Shown here: positions 1 through 7,701 of the stretch, in pieces
How the letters are laid out: each line of letters starts with the position of its first letter
Numbering within the stretch: the first letter of the stretch is position 1
NCBI RefSeq assembly: GCF_027853965.1
Contig: NZ_JAQGLB010000002.1
Span: 558,001 to 622,000, forward strand
From: Saccharopolyspora indica
GTDB taxonomy: Bacteria > Actinomycetota > Actinomycetes > Mycobacteriales > Pseudonocardiaceae
Length of the DNA: 64,000 nt
Reading direction: 5' to 3'
Notes under the pieces: model-generated
Told to the model about the DNA's origin: nothing
Seen by the model: only the letters and a program-made list of their open reading frames with translations
Databases searched by the model: none
Made by a program: the position numbers and the translations under genes

Positions 1-1134
1 GATGCCCGCTGCCGCGGCCGTTCCGGTCAGGTAGGCCGCCGGGAACGTCCAGAACACCGGTTGCACCGAGATGTAGCCTGCCGCCGCCACCGACAGGCCC
101 GCTATCGCCAGCACCGGGTCGGCGAAGTACGCCGAGGCCGCGATGCCGATGGAGCCGCCAGCCGCGCAGGCCGCCGCGACGAAGCGCTTCTTCGGCTGGG
201 CCAGGCGGTCCGCGCTGGTGGACACCGCGATGTTGACCAGCAGCGCGATGGTCCACGGGATCGCCGTCACCAGGCCGACGAGCAGCCCGACCTCGCTGCC
301 CACCGCATCGGCCACCTGCGTCGGCAGGTAGAAGGTCATGCCGTAGACGCTGCACTGGATCAGAAAGTAGATCAGGCAGAAGTACAGCACCCGCGGGTCC
401 ACCAGCGCGGTCCGGAGCCGGTGCGGGCTGTGCCCCTGCTTCGCCCGGGCCTCCCGATCGACCGCGCCCTGCAGGGCGCTGCGCTGGTCAGGGGTGAGCC
501 AGCGGGCGTTGGCGGGTTTGTTGTCCAGGTAGAAGAACGCCCAGACCCCGACCACGCAGGCGATCAGGCCTTCCACCGCGAACATCCACTGCCAGCCCAG
601 GATTCCGGCCACCCCGTCGAGTTCCAGCAGCATCCCGGACAGCGGGCCGCCGAGCACCGAGGCCAGCGGGATGCCGAAGTAGAACATCGCGTTGCAGCGC
701 GCCCGGTAGGCGTGCGGGACCCAGTGGGTGATGAACAGGATGACGCCCGGGAAGAAACCGGCTTCGGCGACGCCGAGCAGGAAGCGCAGCAGGTAGAACA
801 GGAACTCGTCGTTCACCAGCGCCATCGCCGCGGAGATCAGGCCCCAGGTCACCATGATCCGGCACATCCACCAGCGGGCGCCGACCCGCATCATGATCAG
901 GTTGCTGGGCACCTCGAACAGCGCGTACCCGATGAAGAACAGCCCCGCGCCGAGCGCGTAGGCGGCTTCGGAGATCCCGGTGTGCGCCTGGAACTCCGCC
1001 TTGGCGAAGCCGATGTTGACGCGGTCCAGGAACGCGATCACGTACATGAAGAACAGGAACGGCAGCAGGCGGAGCATCACCTGCCGGATCGCGCTGGTCA
1101 GTGCCTCGTCGGACGCCCGCTCTCCGGTGTGCAC
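1..1134 (-). CDS. MFS transporter, ACS (anion:cation symporter) type, 3' end outside window
   Basis: Inner-membrane permease, probably for a sugar acid or other organic anion. The visible 378 codons read through the N-terminal half (IRQVMLRLLPFLFFMYVIAFLDRVNIGFA) and an amphipathic loop (WLTPDQRSALQ) into the second set of helices. These are hallmarks of the phthalate/tartrate/glucarate ACS subfamily. The start is GTG at 1134, four bases after a GGAGG. It is transcribed divergently from the IlvD/Edd dehydratase at 1336, a typical arrangement for transporter plus catabolic dehydratase. The substrate cannot be read from sequence; an aldonate such as arabinonate is an inference from the neighbour. 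The C-terminus lies beyond position 1. Confidence 0.85.
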   Translation of the reverse strand, partial: MHTGERASDEALTSAIRQVMLRLLPFLFFMYVIAFLDRVNIGFAKAEFQAHTGISEAAYALGAGLFFIGYALFEVPSNLIMMRVGARWWMCRIMVTWGLISAAMALVNDEFLFYLLRFLLGVAEAGFFPGVILFITHWVPHAYRARCNAMFYFGIPLASVLGGPLSGMLLELDGVAGILGWQWMFAVEGLIACVVGVWAFFYLDNKPANARWLTPDQRSALQGAVDREARAKQGHSPHRLRTALVDPRVLYFCLIYFLIQCSVYGMTFYLPTQVADAVGSEVGLLVGLVTAIPWTIALLVNIAVSTSADRLAQPKKRFVAAACAAGGSIGIAASAYFADPVLAIAGLSVAAAGYISVQPVFWTFPAAYLTGTAAAAGI

Positions 1135-1335
1135 CCGGCCTCCTCGTCGAGGTGGTGTGGTTCGACATCCCGAACAACGTCCGTGATGTGGGTCACGAGG
1201 CTAGGGGTGCCGATCGGCGCGAGTCAATCGGCCGTTCGGCATCGCAATCGCTGTTCGACACCTCGGATGGACTGTTGCGCCACGCTGGCCGAGCTGGTTT
1301 CGTCGCGATCACAGGCCACCCAGCTAGGAGGGCGC

Positions 1336-3048
1336 ATGCCGCGGCGCAGTGCGAGTTGGTTCGGAGCACACGGCAGGGCCGGGATGACCGCCCGGTCCTG
1401 GGTCAAGAACCAGGGCTACAGCGACGAGGTCTTCGACGGGCGACCGGTGATCGGCATCGGCACCACCTGGTCCGAGCTGGCGCCCTGCAACGCCCACCAG
1501 CAGCGGATCGCCGAGGCGGTCAAGCGCGGGGTGTGGCAGGCGGGCGGGTTCCCGCTGGAGTTCCCCAACATGGCGCTGGGCGAGACGCTGATGCGGCCCA
1601 CCACGATGCTCTACCGGAACCTGCTGGCGATGCAGGCCGAGGAGACGATCCGCGCCAACCCGCTGGACGGGGTGGTGCTGCTGTCCGGGTGCGACAAGAC
1701 CACGCCGGGCCTGCTGATGGCCGCGGCCAGCGTCGACCTGCCCACCGCGATGCTCACCGGCGGCCCGATGCTCAACGGCAAGTACCGGGGCGCCGACATC
1801 GGCTCGGGAACCGCTGTGTGGCAGGCGGAGGCCGACCTGGTGGCGGGCCGGATCACGCAGGAGGAGTGCTACTTCATCGAGGGCTGCATGTCCCGCTCCA
1901 ACGGGCACTGCATGACCATGGGCACCGCCTCCACCATGGCGTGCATCGTCGAGGCGCTGGGCATGCAGCTGCCGTACGCGGCGTCCTGGCCCGCGGTCGA
2001 CGCCCGCCGCTACGCCGCGGCGCAGCAGACCGGCCAGCGCATCGTGGAGATGGTCGAAGCGGATCTCAAGCCCTCCGACGTGCTCACCCGCGACGCGTTC
2101 GACAACGCCATCCGCGCGAACGCGGCCATCGGCGGGTCGACCAACGCCGTCGTGCACCTGATCGCGATCGCCAAGCGGGTCGGGGTGGAGCTGACCGTCG
2201 ACGACTTCGACGCGCTCACCCGGGATGTGCCGACGCTGGTGAACCTGCAGCCCAGCGGCGAATTCCTGATGGAGGACTTCTGCTACGCGGGCGGGCTGCC
2301 CGCGGTCCTCGCGGAGCTCGGCGACCTCGTGGTGCGGTCGGCGATCACGGTCACCGGACGTTCGATGGGCGAGAACATCGCCGACGCCGAGGTGCACGAC
2401 CGCTCGGTGATCACCCCGTTCGACGAGCCGTTCCAGGCCGTCGGCACCGGAACCGCGGTGCTGCGCGGCTCGCTGGCGCCCGACGGCGCCGTGATCAAGC
2501 AGTCGGCGGCGTCGGCCCGGCTGCTGGAGCACCGCGGCCCGGCGATGGTGTTCGAGGACGTCGACGAGTACTACGCGGTGTGCAAGGACGACGACCTGGA
2601 CGTCGACGAGAACACGGTGCTGGTCGTCCGCAACGCCGGTCCGAAGGGCTATCCCGGCATGCCGGAGGTGGCCAACGTGCCGGTGCCGAAGAAGCTCCAG
2701 GACCGCGGTTTCGACGACATCGTGCGCATCTCCGACGGCCGGATGAGCGGAACCGCCTACGGCACGGTGATCCTGCACGTGACCCCGGAAGCGGCGGCGG
2801 GCGGCCCGCTGGCCTTCGTCCGGACCGGCGACGTGATCAGCATCGACGTCCCCAACCGCCGCCTGGACTTGGAAGTGCCGGAGGAGGAGCTGCACCGCCG
2901 CCGGGCCGAGTGGCAGGCCCCGGACAACCCGCACGCCCGCGGCTACCAGCGCCTGTACTACGACCACGTCCTCCAGGCCTCGGAAGGAGCGGACCTCGAC
3001 TTCCTGGTCGGCCGCTCCGGCAGCTACGTCCCCAGGGACGGCCACTGA
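1336..3048 (+). CDS. IlvD/Edd-family sugar-acid dehydratase, L-arabinonate dehydratase-like
   Basis: Fe-S dependent dehydratase of 570 residues. From memory of Rhizobium L-arabinonate dehydratase, the resemblance runs along the whole protein (SWVKNQGY, FDGRPVIGI, MYRNLLAMQAEE, PKGYPGMPEV, RISDGRMSGTAYGTVILH). It is closer to this aldonate branch than to biosynthetic IlvD. The three expected cluster cysteines are visible in APCNAH, SGCDKTT and NGHCMTMGTASTM. The ATG at 1336 follows AGGAGGG. The open frame continues upstream to about position 61, but that part is antisense to the MFS gene and is not coding. Likely role: conversion of an aldonic acid to the 2-keto-3-deoxy acid. Arabinonate, fuconate and xylonate enzymes cannot be separated by eye. 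Confidence 0.85.
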   Translation: MPRRSASWFGAHGRAGMTARSWVKNQGYSDEVFDGRPVIGIGTTWSELAPCNAHQQRIAEAVKRGVWQAGGFPLEFPNMALGETLMRPTTMLYRNLLAMQAEETIRANPLDGVVLLSGCDKTTPGLLMAAASVDLPTAMLTGGPMLNGKYRGADIGSGTAVWQAEADLVAGRITQEECYFIEGCMSRSNGHCMTMGTASTMACIVEALGMQLPYAASWPAVDARRYAAAQQTGQRIVEMVEADLKPSDVLTRDAFDNAIRANAAIGGSTNAVVHLIAIAKRVGVELTVDDFDALTRDVPTLVNLQPSGEFLMEDFCYAGGLPAVLAELGDLVVRSAITVTGRSMGENIADAEVHDRSVITPFDEPFQAVGTGTAVLRGSLAPDGAVIKQSAASARLLEHRGPAMVFEDVDEYYAVCKDDDLDVDENTVLVVRNAGPKGYPGMPEVANVPVPKKLQDRGFDDIVRISDGRMSGTAYGTVILHVTPEAAAGGPLAFVRTGDVISIDVPNRRLDLEVPEEELHRRRAEWQAPDNPHARGYQRLYYDHVLQASEGADLDFLVGRSGSYVPRDGH

Positions 3049-3069
3049 GCCGGGTCGGGCGGTGGTGGC

Positions 3070-3127
3070 GATTTAGCGCGCAAACCCCCCCACGCCTGCG
3101 TGAAGAACACCGGTTTCGCGCGAAATC
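3070..3127. terminator. Inverted repeat between convergent genes, likely bidirectional terminator
   Basis: Arms 3070-3086 and 3112-3127 (GATTT..GCGCG..AAACC against its complement, with one bulge) enclose a smaller CACGC/GCGTG hairpin. They lie between the dehydratase stop at 3048 and the convergent gene end at 3146. The right arm contains the self-complementary TTTCGCGCGAAA. No T-tract is present, as is usual in high-GC actinobacteria. Confidence 0.55.
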
Positions 3128-3145
3128 GCCGCGCTCCGCCGGAAG

Positions 3146-3640
3146 TCAGCCGCGGCCTGGGACCTGGGGGTCGCTCCAGCCGAGGTAGTTGTTGTAGTAG
3201 GAGACGTCGTCGCCGTGGCCGATCGCGCCGCCGACGCTGGTGGCGTAGAAACCGCCGTTGCCGTCGGCGATGCCGACGTGGCCGTACTGGCTGGTGTTCC
3301 AGTAGACGAACGCGCCCTTGGGCGGCGTGGAACCGTCGGTGTGGGCCTTGCCCGCGCTGATGGCGCCGTTCCAGTGCGCGATGGCGGACGGCCAGACGCC
3401 GGTGACGCCGTAGGCGTTCTCGGCGGCCATCTCGCAGTAGCCCTCGAGGGAGCTGTCGCCGATGCGGGCCTTGTACCACTCGATGGCACCCTGCGGGGTG
3501 CCGTCGCCGGGTGCGGCGGCGACCTGAACTGCCTGCGGAGCGGGTTCGGCGAGCACGGCCGGGGCGGCGAGCGGGGCGAGGGCCAGCGCCGCACCGACAC
3601 CGCAGGCGCCGGCTAATCGCGCGATCCGTCGGATGTTCAC
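3146..3640 (-). CDS. Secreted CHAP/NlpC-P60-like small protein
   Basis: 164 residues with a clear Sec signal peptide: NIRRIARLAG, a hydrophobic stretch to about residue 30, and a probable cut after VLA. The mature part has GYCEMAAENAYG, FVYWNTSQYGHVGIADGNGG and ATSVGG. The Cys and the His in YGHVGI sit as in papain-fold CHAP or NlpC/P60 amidases, so a wall-modifying or peptidase-like role outside the cell is plausible. GTG at 3640 was chosen over an upstream ATG at 3673 because AGGAGG lies just before it and the signal peptide then starts correctly. Family membership is suggested by motif order only. Confidence 0.65.
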   Translation of the reverse strand: MNIRRIARLAGACGVGAALALAPLAAPAVLAEPAPQAVQVAAAPGDGTPQGAIEWYKARIGDSSLEGYCEMAAENAYGVTGVWPSAIAHWNGAISAGKAHTDGSTPPKGAFVYWNTSQYGHVGIADGNGGFYATSVGGAIGHGDDVSYYNNYLGWSDPQVPGRG

Positions 3641-3806
3641 GAGAACCTCCTGGAATTCGTTGATCGGCAACATCCAGGAGGGACACGCTAGCGATCACCC
3701 CCGCCGAACACCAGGAAGTTGACCTGAACAGCCGATGAACCCGGGCCAGGCGGCGGCTAGATGCCGCGCTTGGCGTCGTCGCGGTCCCGGACCGCGTCCC
3801 GCAGGC

Positions 3807-4925
3807 TCACGGCATGGCGGGGTAGTCGTGGACGGTGACGGGGTCGTCGATGCCTTCTGCTGGGGCGTTCTGGAGCTCGGCGAGGACGATGTCGGCTTTG
3901 GCCGATGAGAGGTCGACGAGTCCGATGTGGATCGCTGCGTTGCGGGTCTTGCGAGTGGCGAGCGCGGCAGGCAGGGCGTGCAGCAGCTCGACAAGGGCCG
4001 GGCGGTTCTTCACCCCGAGCTGCTCGACCTTGGTGAACAGCAGGGCTTTCGCTCGAATCTGTACGAGTGCCTCGGCGAGGGTGCTCGCGCCGGGCGAGAT
4101 CGCGTGCGCGAGTGCTTGGGCGGAGGGCACGTTGCGAACGTCGACCTCTACCGCTTGCCCGGGGCCTCGGCCCAGGTGCTGGAGCCACTGGTTCACTTGC
4201 GAGTGCGGCAGGTCGACGTGGATCGCGCCGCTGGCGGGGGTGAATCCCGGGATGTGGTCCGGTCGGACCTCGTGCACGGCCACGGCCGGGCGGGGCATCT
4301 CGATGGTGAGGATGCGGTCGCTGAAGTTCTCGGCGTACTCGACTGCGATTTCGGGCGGTAGCGCGGCTCGGAGGTGCTTGGCCAGCGCGAATCCCGTGCG
4401 CCGGAAGCGGAGAGCGGCGCTGTCGGACTGGAACTTCGAGTCCGGCGGGTAGTTCTCGTCGAGGATGCGCTGGTAGTCGTGATCCCAGCGGGCGATGTCG
4501 AGCAGGAGGGCGGCTGGGAGATTCAGGACGTCCCGGATCTCCTCGGGGAGGTAGTTCGCGGCGACGGTCTCATCGGTCGGGCCGAACGAAACCCAGAGCG
4601 GACCGGCTCCCCACTCGGCTGCGAGGCGGATCCTTATCGGGCGGCTGTTGGCTGGGGGCCACTGCGAACCGTCGGTGCGAGCCAGCGGTTCGGGGTGGGC
4701 GGAGATGATGTATCCGCTGGTGGCGATGCTGAGTGCGACCGGGATCCGCTGGTTGCCGAACTCGACCAGGCGAGTCGGTCGGCTGTGCCCGACGACCGTC
4801 GACACGTCGGCGCCGCCGGTGGCGGTCTGCATGATCAGCTTGCTGATCGATTCACTGCTGACGCCGTACCGCCGGAAGTCCTCCCCGTGGCGACCCTTGA
4901 TCAACTCCGCGCCTGATTCAGTCAT
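3807..4925 (-). CDS. Fused toxin-fragment / immunity-like protein, C-terminal domain unknown
   Basis: 372 residues built from neighbouring parts. Residues ~6-80 (IKGRHGEDFRRYGV, QTATGG, SRP, VALSIATSGYIISA) align throughout with the C-terminal toxin domain of the WXG protein encoded at 5301-6635 (KAYTDKGIPYDEI, RAATEG, GRP, VAVTVGSNGFIVGA). Residues ~96-200 (IRIRLAAEWGAGPLWV, DIARWDHDYQ, FALAKHLRAALPPEIAVEY) align with the immunity-like protein encoded at 4918-5298 (IEVHLAAEWRAYPYWL, EIEEWDDEFQ, RKLAHRLAAELGPDVRVTY). Residues ~204-372 match nothing recognised. ATG at 4925 overlaps the upstream stop by 8 nt. It looks like an orphan toxin-immunity cassette joined in one frame; whether it is toxic, protective or inert is unknown. 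Confidence 0.7.
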   Translation of the reverse strand: MTESGAELIKGRHGEDFRRYGVSSESISKLIMQTATGGADVSTVVGHSRPTRLVEFGNQRIPVALSIATSGYIISAHPEPLARTDGSQWPPANSRPIRIRLAAEWGAGPLWVSFGPTDETVAANYLPEEIRDVLNLPAALLLDIARWDHDYQRILDENYPPDSKFQSDSAALRFRRTGFALAKHLRAALPPEIAVEYAENFSDRILTIEMPRPAVAVHEVRPDHIPGFTPASGAIHVDLPHSQVNQWLQHLGRGPGQAVEVDVRNVPSAQALAHAISPGASTLAEALVQIRAKALLFTKVEQLGVKNRPALVELLHALPAALATRKTRNAAIHIGLVDLSSAKADIVLAELQNAPAEGIDDPVTVHDYPAMP

Positions 4926-5298
4926 CGTTCCGTTCTCTGGTCGTTGCGCCGGGCTGGATTACTTCCTTCTTGTGGCGGTAGGTTACCCGTACGTCCGGTC
5001 CTAGTTCTGCCGCCAGCCTGTGCGCCAGCTTTCGCCCGTGATCGACCCACTGTCTTTCGATTTCGGGACTTGGGAATTCGGCGGAAGCGGGGTCGGCGGG
5101 ATCCCAGATCGCCTGGAACTCGTCGTCCCACTCTTCGATCTCGGCGAGGAGGCTGGATGAAACGCCATATTTCTGTTCCAGCTCGGAAGGGGGGAAGTCG
5201 ATCGATGTTGTGTCATCCGACCTGGTTAACCAGTACGGGTAGGCTCGCCACTCGGCGGCTAGGTGGACTTCTATCAGTTTCGGTGCGGATTCGCTCAT
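4918..5298 (-). CDS. Putative immunity protein for the upstream WXG toxin
   Basis: 126 residues, acidic and soluble, with no signal or membrane segment. No named family was recognised. Its place directly after a WXG-type toxin gene (toxin stop TGA at 5303-5301, ATG at 5298 two bases later, GGTGG just before) is the standard place for a cognate immunity gene. A homologous domain is embedded in the next gene downstream. GTG at 5307, overlapping the toxin stop, is an alternative start adding three residues. Local base composition is less GC-rich than the flanking genes, which suggests transfer. Immunity function is inferred from position. Confidence 0.65.
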   Translation of the reverse strand: MSESAPKLIEVHLAAEWRAYPYWLTRSDDTTSIDFPPSELEQKYGVSSSLLAEIEEWDDEFQAIWDPADPASAEFPSPEIERQWVDHGRKLAHRLAAELGPDVRVTYRHKKEVIQPGATTRERNDD

Positions 5299-5300
5299 GG

Positions 5301-6635
5301 TCACCACCCTCGATAGTTTGGATTGTCCGATTCTGGAGCCTCCCAGGCTCCGGAGAATGGGTCTTTGCTGCTTTTCATCGTTGCTCCGACGATGAAGCCG
5401 TTGCTGCCCACCGTAACTGCTACATAGTGGGTAGCTCCGCCGTACTCTAATTCGAAGATTGGTCGCCCTGGCTTGGCTCCTTGCATGAATCCGGTAAATC
5501 TTCCTTCGGTGGCAGCTCGGTGTACAAAAGTTCCGATCTCGTCGTAAGGTATTCCTTTGTCGGTGTAAGCCTTGGCCTTTTCTTTGATGTGCGCGAGGCC
5601 AGCTGGCCTATCTCCTCCTGTATGGCCCTCTTCCAGCCAGACTATGCGTCCGTTGGGGTCCTTGCCGATTTCGAGGACCTTGTCCGGGCTGACCTTGTGG
5701 CCCTGGGCTTGGGCTTCTTCGATCAGGCGTTGACGATCTTCCGGGTTGTCCGCCGGGCCGATGTCGTCGTTGTCCGGTGGGTCTTCCGGTGGATCGTTGG
5801 GGTTTCGAGGCGTGTTGGGATCCCGTGGCGGCGGGTCGTTCGGGGTGTTCGGGGGTTTGGCCGGTGGGTCTGGGAGGGGGTTGCCGTGGGTTATCTCGTT
5901 GAGGATCTTGCGGATTCTGGTCAGGAGGTCCGCTAGTTTGCGGATGAGGGGGAGCAGGTTCGACAGGGCTCGCAGGAGCTTTTGGACTACCTCCATGATC
6001 CTGGCGCCCCAGCGGGCTATGCGGGTCGTTGCCTGGACCGCCACCACTGCGATGCCGACTCCGGTCATCGCTTCGATGGCCCACGAGACGAGTCTTCCGA
6101 CGCAGTCCGCGATCAGGTCGCGGACCACTTCGCGGATCGTTCCCACGAGCATGCCGGAGATCTCGGTGCCCGAGGCGAGTCCCTTGGCCGCTTCCGATTG
6201 CGCGCGGATGAGTTCGGTCGTCGTCGCCAGGCGGGCGCGGTAGGCGTCTGCCGCGGCGCCGGTCCAGCCCGCCGTGTCGCGGGCGACGTCGGCCTGCAGC
6301 GCGTCGGCCGTGGATTGCAGGGAATCGCCGACGTTGCGCCAGGTTTGGGCGTGGGCGGCTACCGCGTCGGCGTTGCCCGCCAGCCAGTCGAGGATGTCGG
6401 TGAGCGGCTGGACGTACTCGATCAGCCAGCCGACCGCCCAGGCCACCGTCGTCCCGATGGGGTCCAGGACCACTGACAGGGCTTCGAGGCCTGCGCCGAG
6501 CACGGCGTAGCCGATCTGGGCCCAGTCGCCCGATTCGATGGCCGCGCCGACGTCCGCGACGGCTTCGGCGATGCCGATGCCGGTGTACCACTCGGAGGAG
6601 TCCTGCGGCTGGGCCACCAGGGGGTTGTCGCTCAC
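5301..6635 (-). CDS. WXG100-like type VII secretion substrate with C-terminal toxin domain
   Basis: 444 residues in three parts. Residues 1-250 are helical and alanine-rich with a WTG (WXG) turn at 124-126 followed by AADAYRARL, the hallmark of ESX/WXG helical hairpins. Residues 252-290 are a Pro/Asp/Asn-rich linker (PPAKPPNTPNDPP). Residues ~295-444 are a toxin-like module with GKDPNGRIVWLEEG, GLAHIKEKAKAYTDKGI, RAATEGRF and VAVTVGSNGFIVGA. That order recalls polymorphic-toxin C-termini of the barnase/EndoU/colicin/RelE RNase type. His349 is present, but the second His often seen a few residues later is not. GTG at 6635 overlaps the preceding gene region. The N-terminal part is paralogous to the protein encoded at 28010-28858. 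Confidence 0.78.
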   Translation of the reverse strand: MSDNPLVAQPQDSSEWYTGIGIAEAVADVGAAIESGDWAQIGYAVLGAGLEALSVVLDPIGTTVAWAVGWLIEYVQPLTDILDWLAGNADAVAAHAQTWRNVGDSLQSTADALQADVARDTAGWTGAAADAYRARLATTTELIRAQSEAAKGLASGTEISGMLVGTIREVVRDLIADCVGRLVSWAIEAMTGVGIAVVAVQATTRIARWGARIMEVVQKLLRALSNLLPLIRKLADLLTRIRKILNEITHGNPLPDPPAKPPNTPNDPPPRDPNTPRNPNDPPEDPPDNDDIGPADNPEDRQRLIEEAQAQGHKVSPDKVLEIGKDPNGRIVWLEEGHTGGDRPAGLAHIKEKAKAYTDKGIPYDEIGTFVHRAATEGRFTGFMQGAKPGRPIFELEYGGATHYVAVTVGSNGFIVGATMKSSKDPFSGAWEAPESDNPNYRGW

Positions 6636-6639
6636 CCGC

Positions 6640-6960
6640 TCAGCCGCCGAGCTCGTCGGCGATGCGGTCCAGGGCGACGGCGATCTCGGCGTCGGTCGCC
6701 TCGTGGTCCGCGACGGCATCGCGGAGCGATGTCGACAGCGCCGAAAGCGCGTCGTGCGCTGCCGATGCCGTCTGCAGCACGATGTCGCTCGCGCTGTTCA
6801 GGGCGGGCGGCAGGAACTGGCAGATCAGCCCGTAGGCGTCCGTGTCGAGCTGGACGCTGCGCCCGGCGTCGGCGGCTTGGCCGAGCGCGGCGGCGTGACC
6901 GTCGAGCCGATCCGCGTGCGCGCGCAACTGGTCCGGCGGGATCTGGAATCCCCCAGCCAT
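6640..6960 (-). CDS. EspC-like type VII secretion-associated protein
   Basis: 106 residues, predicted all-helical. It has the look of the ESX EspC-like family: FQIPPDQLRAHADRLDGHAAALGQAADA, then YGLICQFLPPALN and a C-terminal helix ending DRIADELGG. It probably acts as the small helical partner or co-secreted protein of the large WXG protein next to it. It starts at ATG 6960, nine bases after the YbaB-like stop, and ends five bases before the GTG of the WXG toxin, so the three genes form an operon. A paralogue occupies the same place in the second module (28858-29196). Confidence 0.75.
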   Translation of the reverse strand: MAGGFQIPPDQLRAHADRLDGHAAALGQAADAGRSVQLDTDAYGLICQFLPPALNSASDIVLQTASAAHDALSALSTSLRDAVADHEATDAEIAVALDRIADELGG

Positions 6961-6969
6961 CGATCCCCC

Positions 6970-7539
6970 TCAGTTCAGGAACGTCTCGTCGCTGAAGTCG
7001 CCGTCGTCGTGCGGGCCGTGGGCCTGCGCCGGACCGGTTTGCGTCGGCGGAGCGGTCGGCGGCGGAGTGGGCGCGGCAGGCGGCCCGGGTGGCGGCGATG
7101 CCGGAGTCTCCGGCCCGGTTCGCGGTTGCACCGGAGCCGTTGGCCCCGGTGGTGGGGAAACGGCCGGTGCCTCTGCCGGGAAGCGCTGGCGGTAGTTGGA
7201 CGTCACCGCGTTCGCCGTCGTCGGGTCCTGGTCGCCGAGGGTGGTGCGGGTGGTTTCCGTCACCGCATCCGCGATGCGCGACTGGGCTCGGCGGAGCACG
7301 GCCATGAACTCCGCGCTCAGCTCCGCTCCGGACGCTCGCTGATCCGCGAACCGAACGTCGACCGGGATGCCTTCGGCGTCGATCGTCACGGTCACCGAAC
7401 GGCTTCGCTCCGTGATGCGGATGCGGCCGATCTCCTGCTGCATCGCCGCCACCCGGTTGGCCTTCTCCTGCAGGCCTTGCGCCCACGCGCGGACCGCGCG
7501 GTCGGCCTGGGCCGGGTCCGCGCCGAAGTCTGGTGGCAT
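6970..7539 (-). CDS. YbaB/EbfC-like protein with Pro-rich tail, first gene of type VII substrate module
   Basis: 189 residues. The first ~115 have the YbaB/EbfC pattern: coiled N-terminal helix (AVRAWAQGLQEKANRVAAMQQEI), beta strands SVTVTIDAEGIPVDVRF, and a final helix (MAVLRRAQSRIADAVTETT). Residues ~125-175 are almost only Pro, Ala, Thr and Gly, ending in an acidic DDGDFSDETFLN. YbaB proteins bind DNA as dimers, and such longer forms commonly lead WXG/EspC gene sets in actinobacteria. ATG at 7539 follows GGGGAGG. It is divergent from murE. The role in secretion is unproven; the tail could be an interaction or export region. Confidence 0.75.
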   Translation of the reverse strand: MPPDFGADPAQADRAVRAWAQGLQEKANRVAAMQQEIGRIRITERSRSVTVTIDAEGIPVDVRFADQRASGAELSAEFMAVLRRAQSRIADAVTETTRTTLGDQDPTTANAVTSNYRQRFPAEAPAVSPPPGPTAPVQPRTGPETPASPPPGPPAAPTPPPTAPPTQTGPAQAHGPHDDGDFSDETFLN

Positions 7540-7687
7540 TCCTCCCCCTGGAATTTCGAGTCGGAGGAGTTCTACTGCACCTGCGCAGCGCCGATGCGCG
7601 GTTGAGCGGCGGTTGGGCTGCTCGGCTCAGCCGATGTTCGGCCGAACGCGCGGGCGACCATCGGGATGCGGGCTCAAGGGGTACCGG

Positions 7688-7693
7688 TAGCCT
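7688..7693 (+). promoter_or_regulatory. -10 box (TAGCCT) for leaderless murE
   Basis: TAGCCT lies eight bases before the GTG at 7702, the spacing seen for leaderless actinobacterial messages. It gives the murE-ftsQ block its own promoter, fitting the absence of ftsI upstream. No convincing -35 was seen. Confidence 0.5.
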
Positions 7694-7701
7694 GTCGCGA
7701 C

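Noticed and set aside
61..1335. Long open frame continuing upstream of the dehydratase
   Set aside because: It is antisense to a convincing MFS transporter and has Arg/Gln/His-rich shadow composition. The dehydratase start with AGGAGGG is at 1336.
3641..3806. c-di-AMP (ydaO-type) riboswitch before the secreted hydrolase-like gene
   Set aside because: Such leaders often precede wall hydrolases in actinobacteria, but the available upstream DNA is short and shows none of the conserved aptamer pieces.
3757..3806. Remnant gene end reading SLRDAVRDRDDAKRGI on the minus strand
   Set aside because: It looks protein-like, but there is no linked start or family; it may be chance codon bias after the fusion gene stop.
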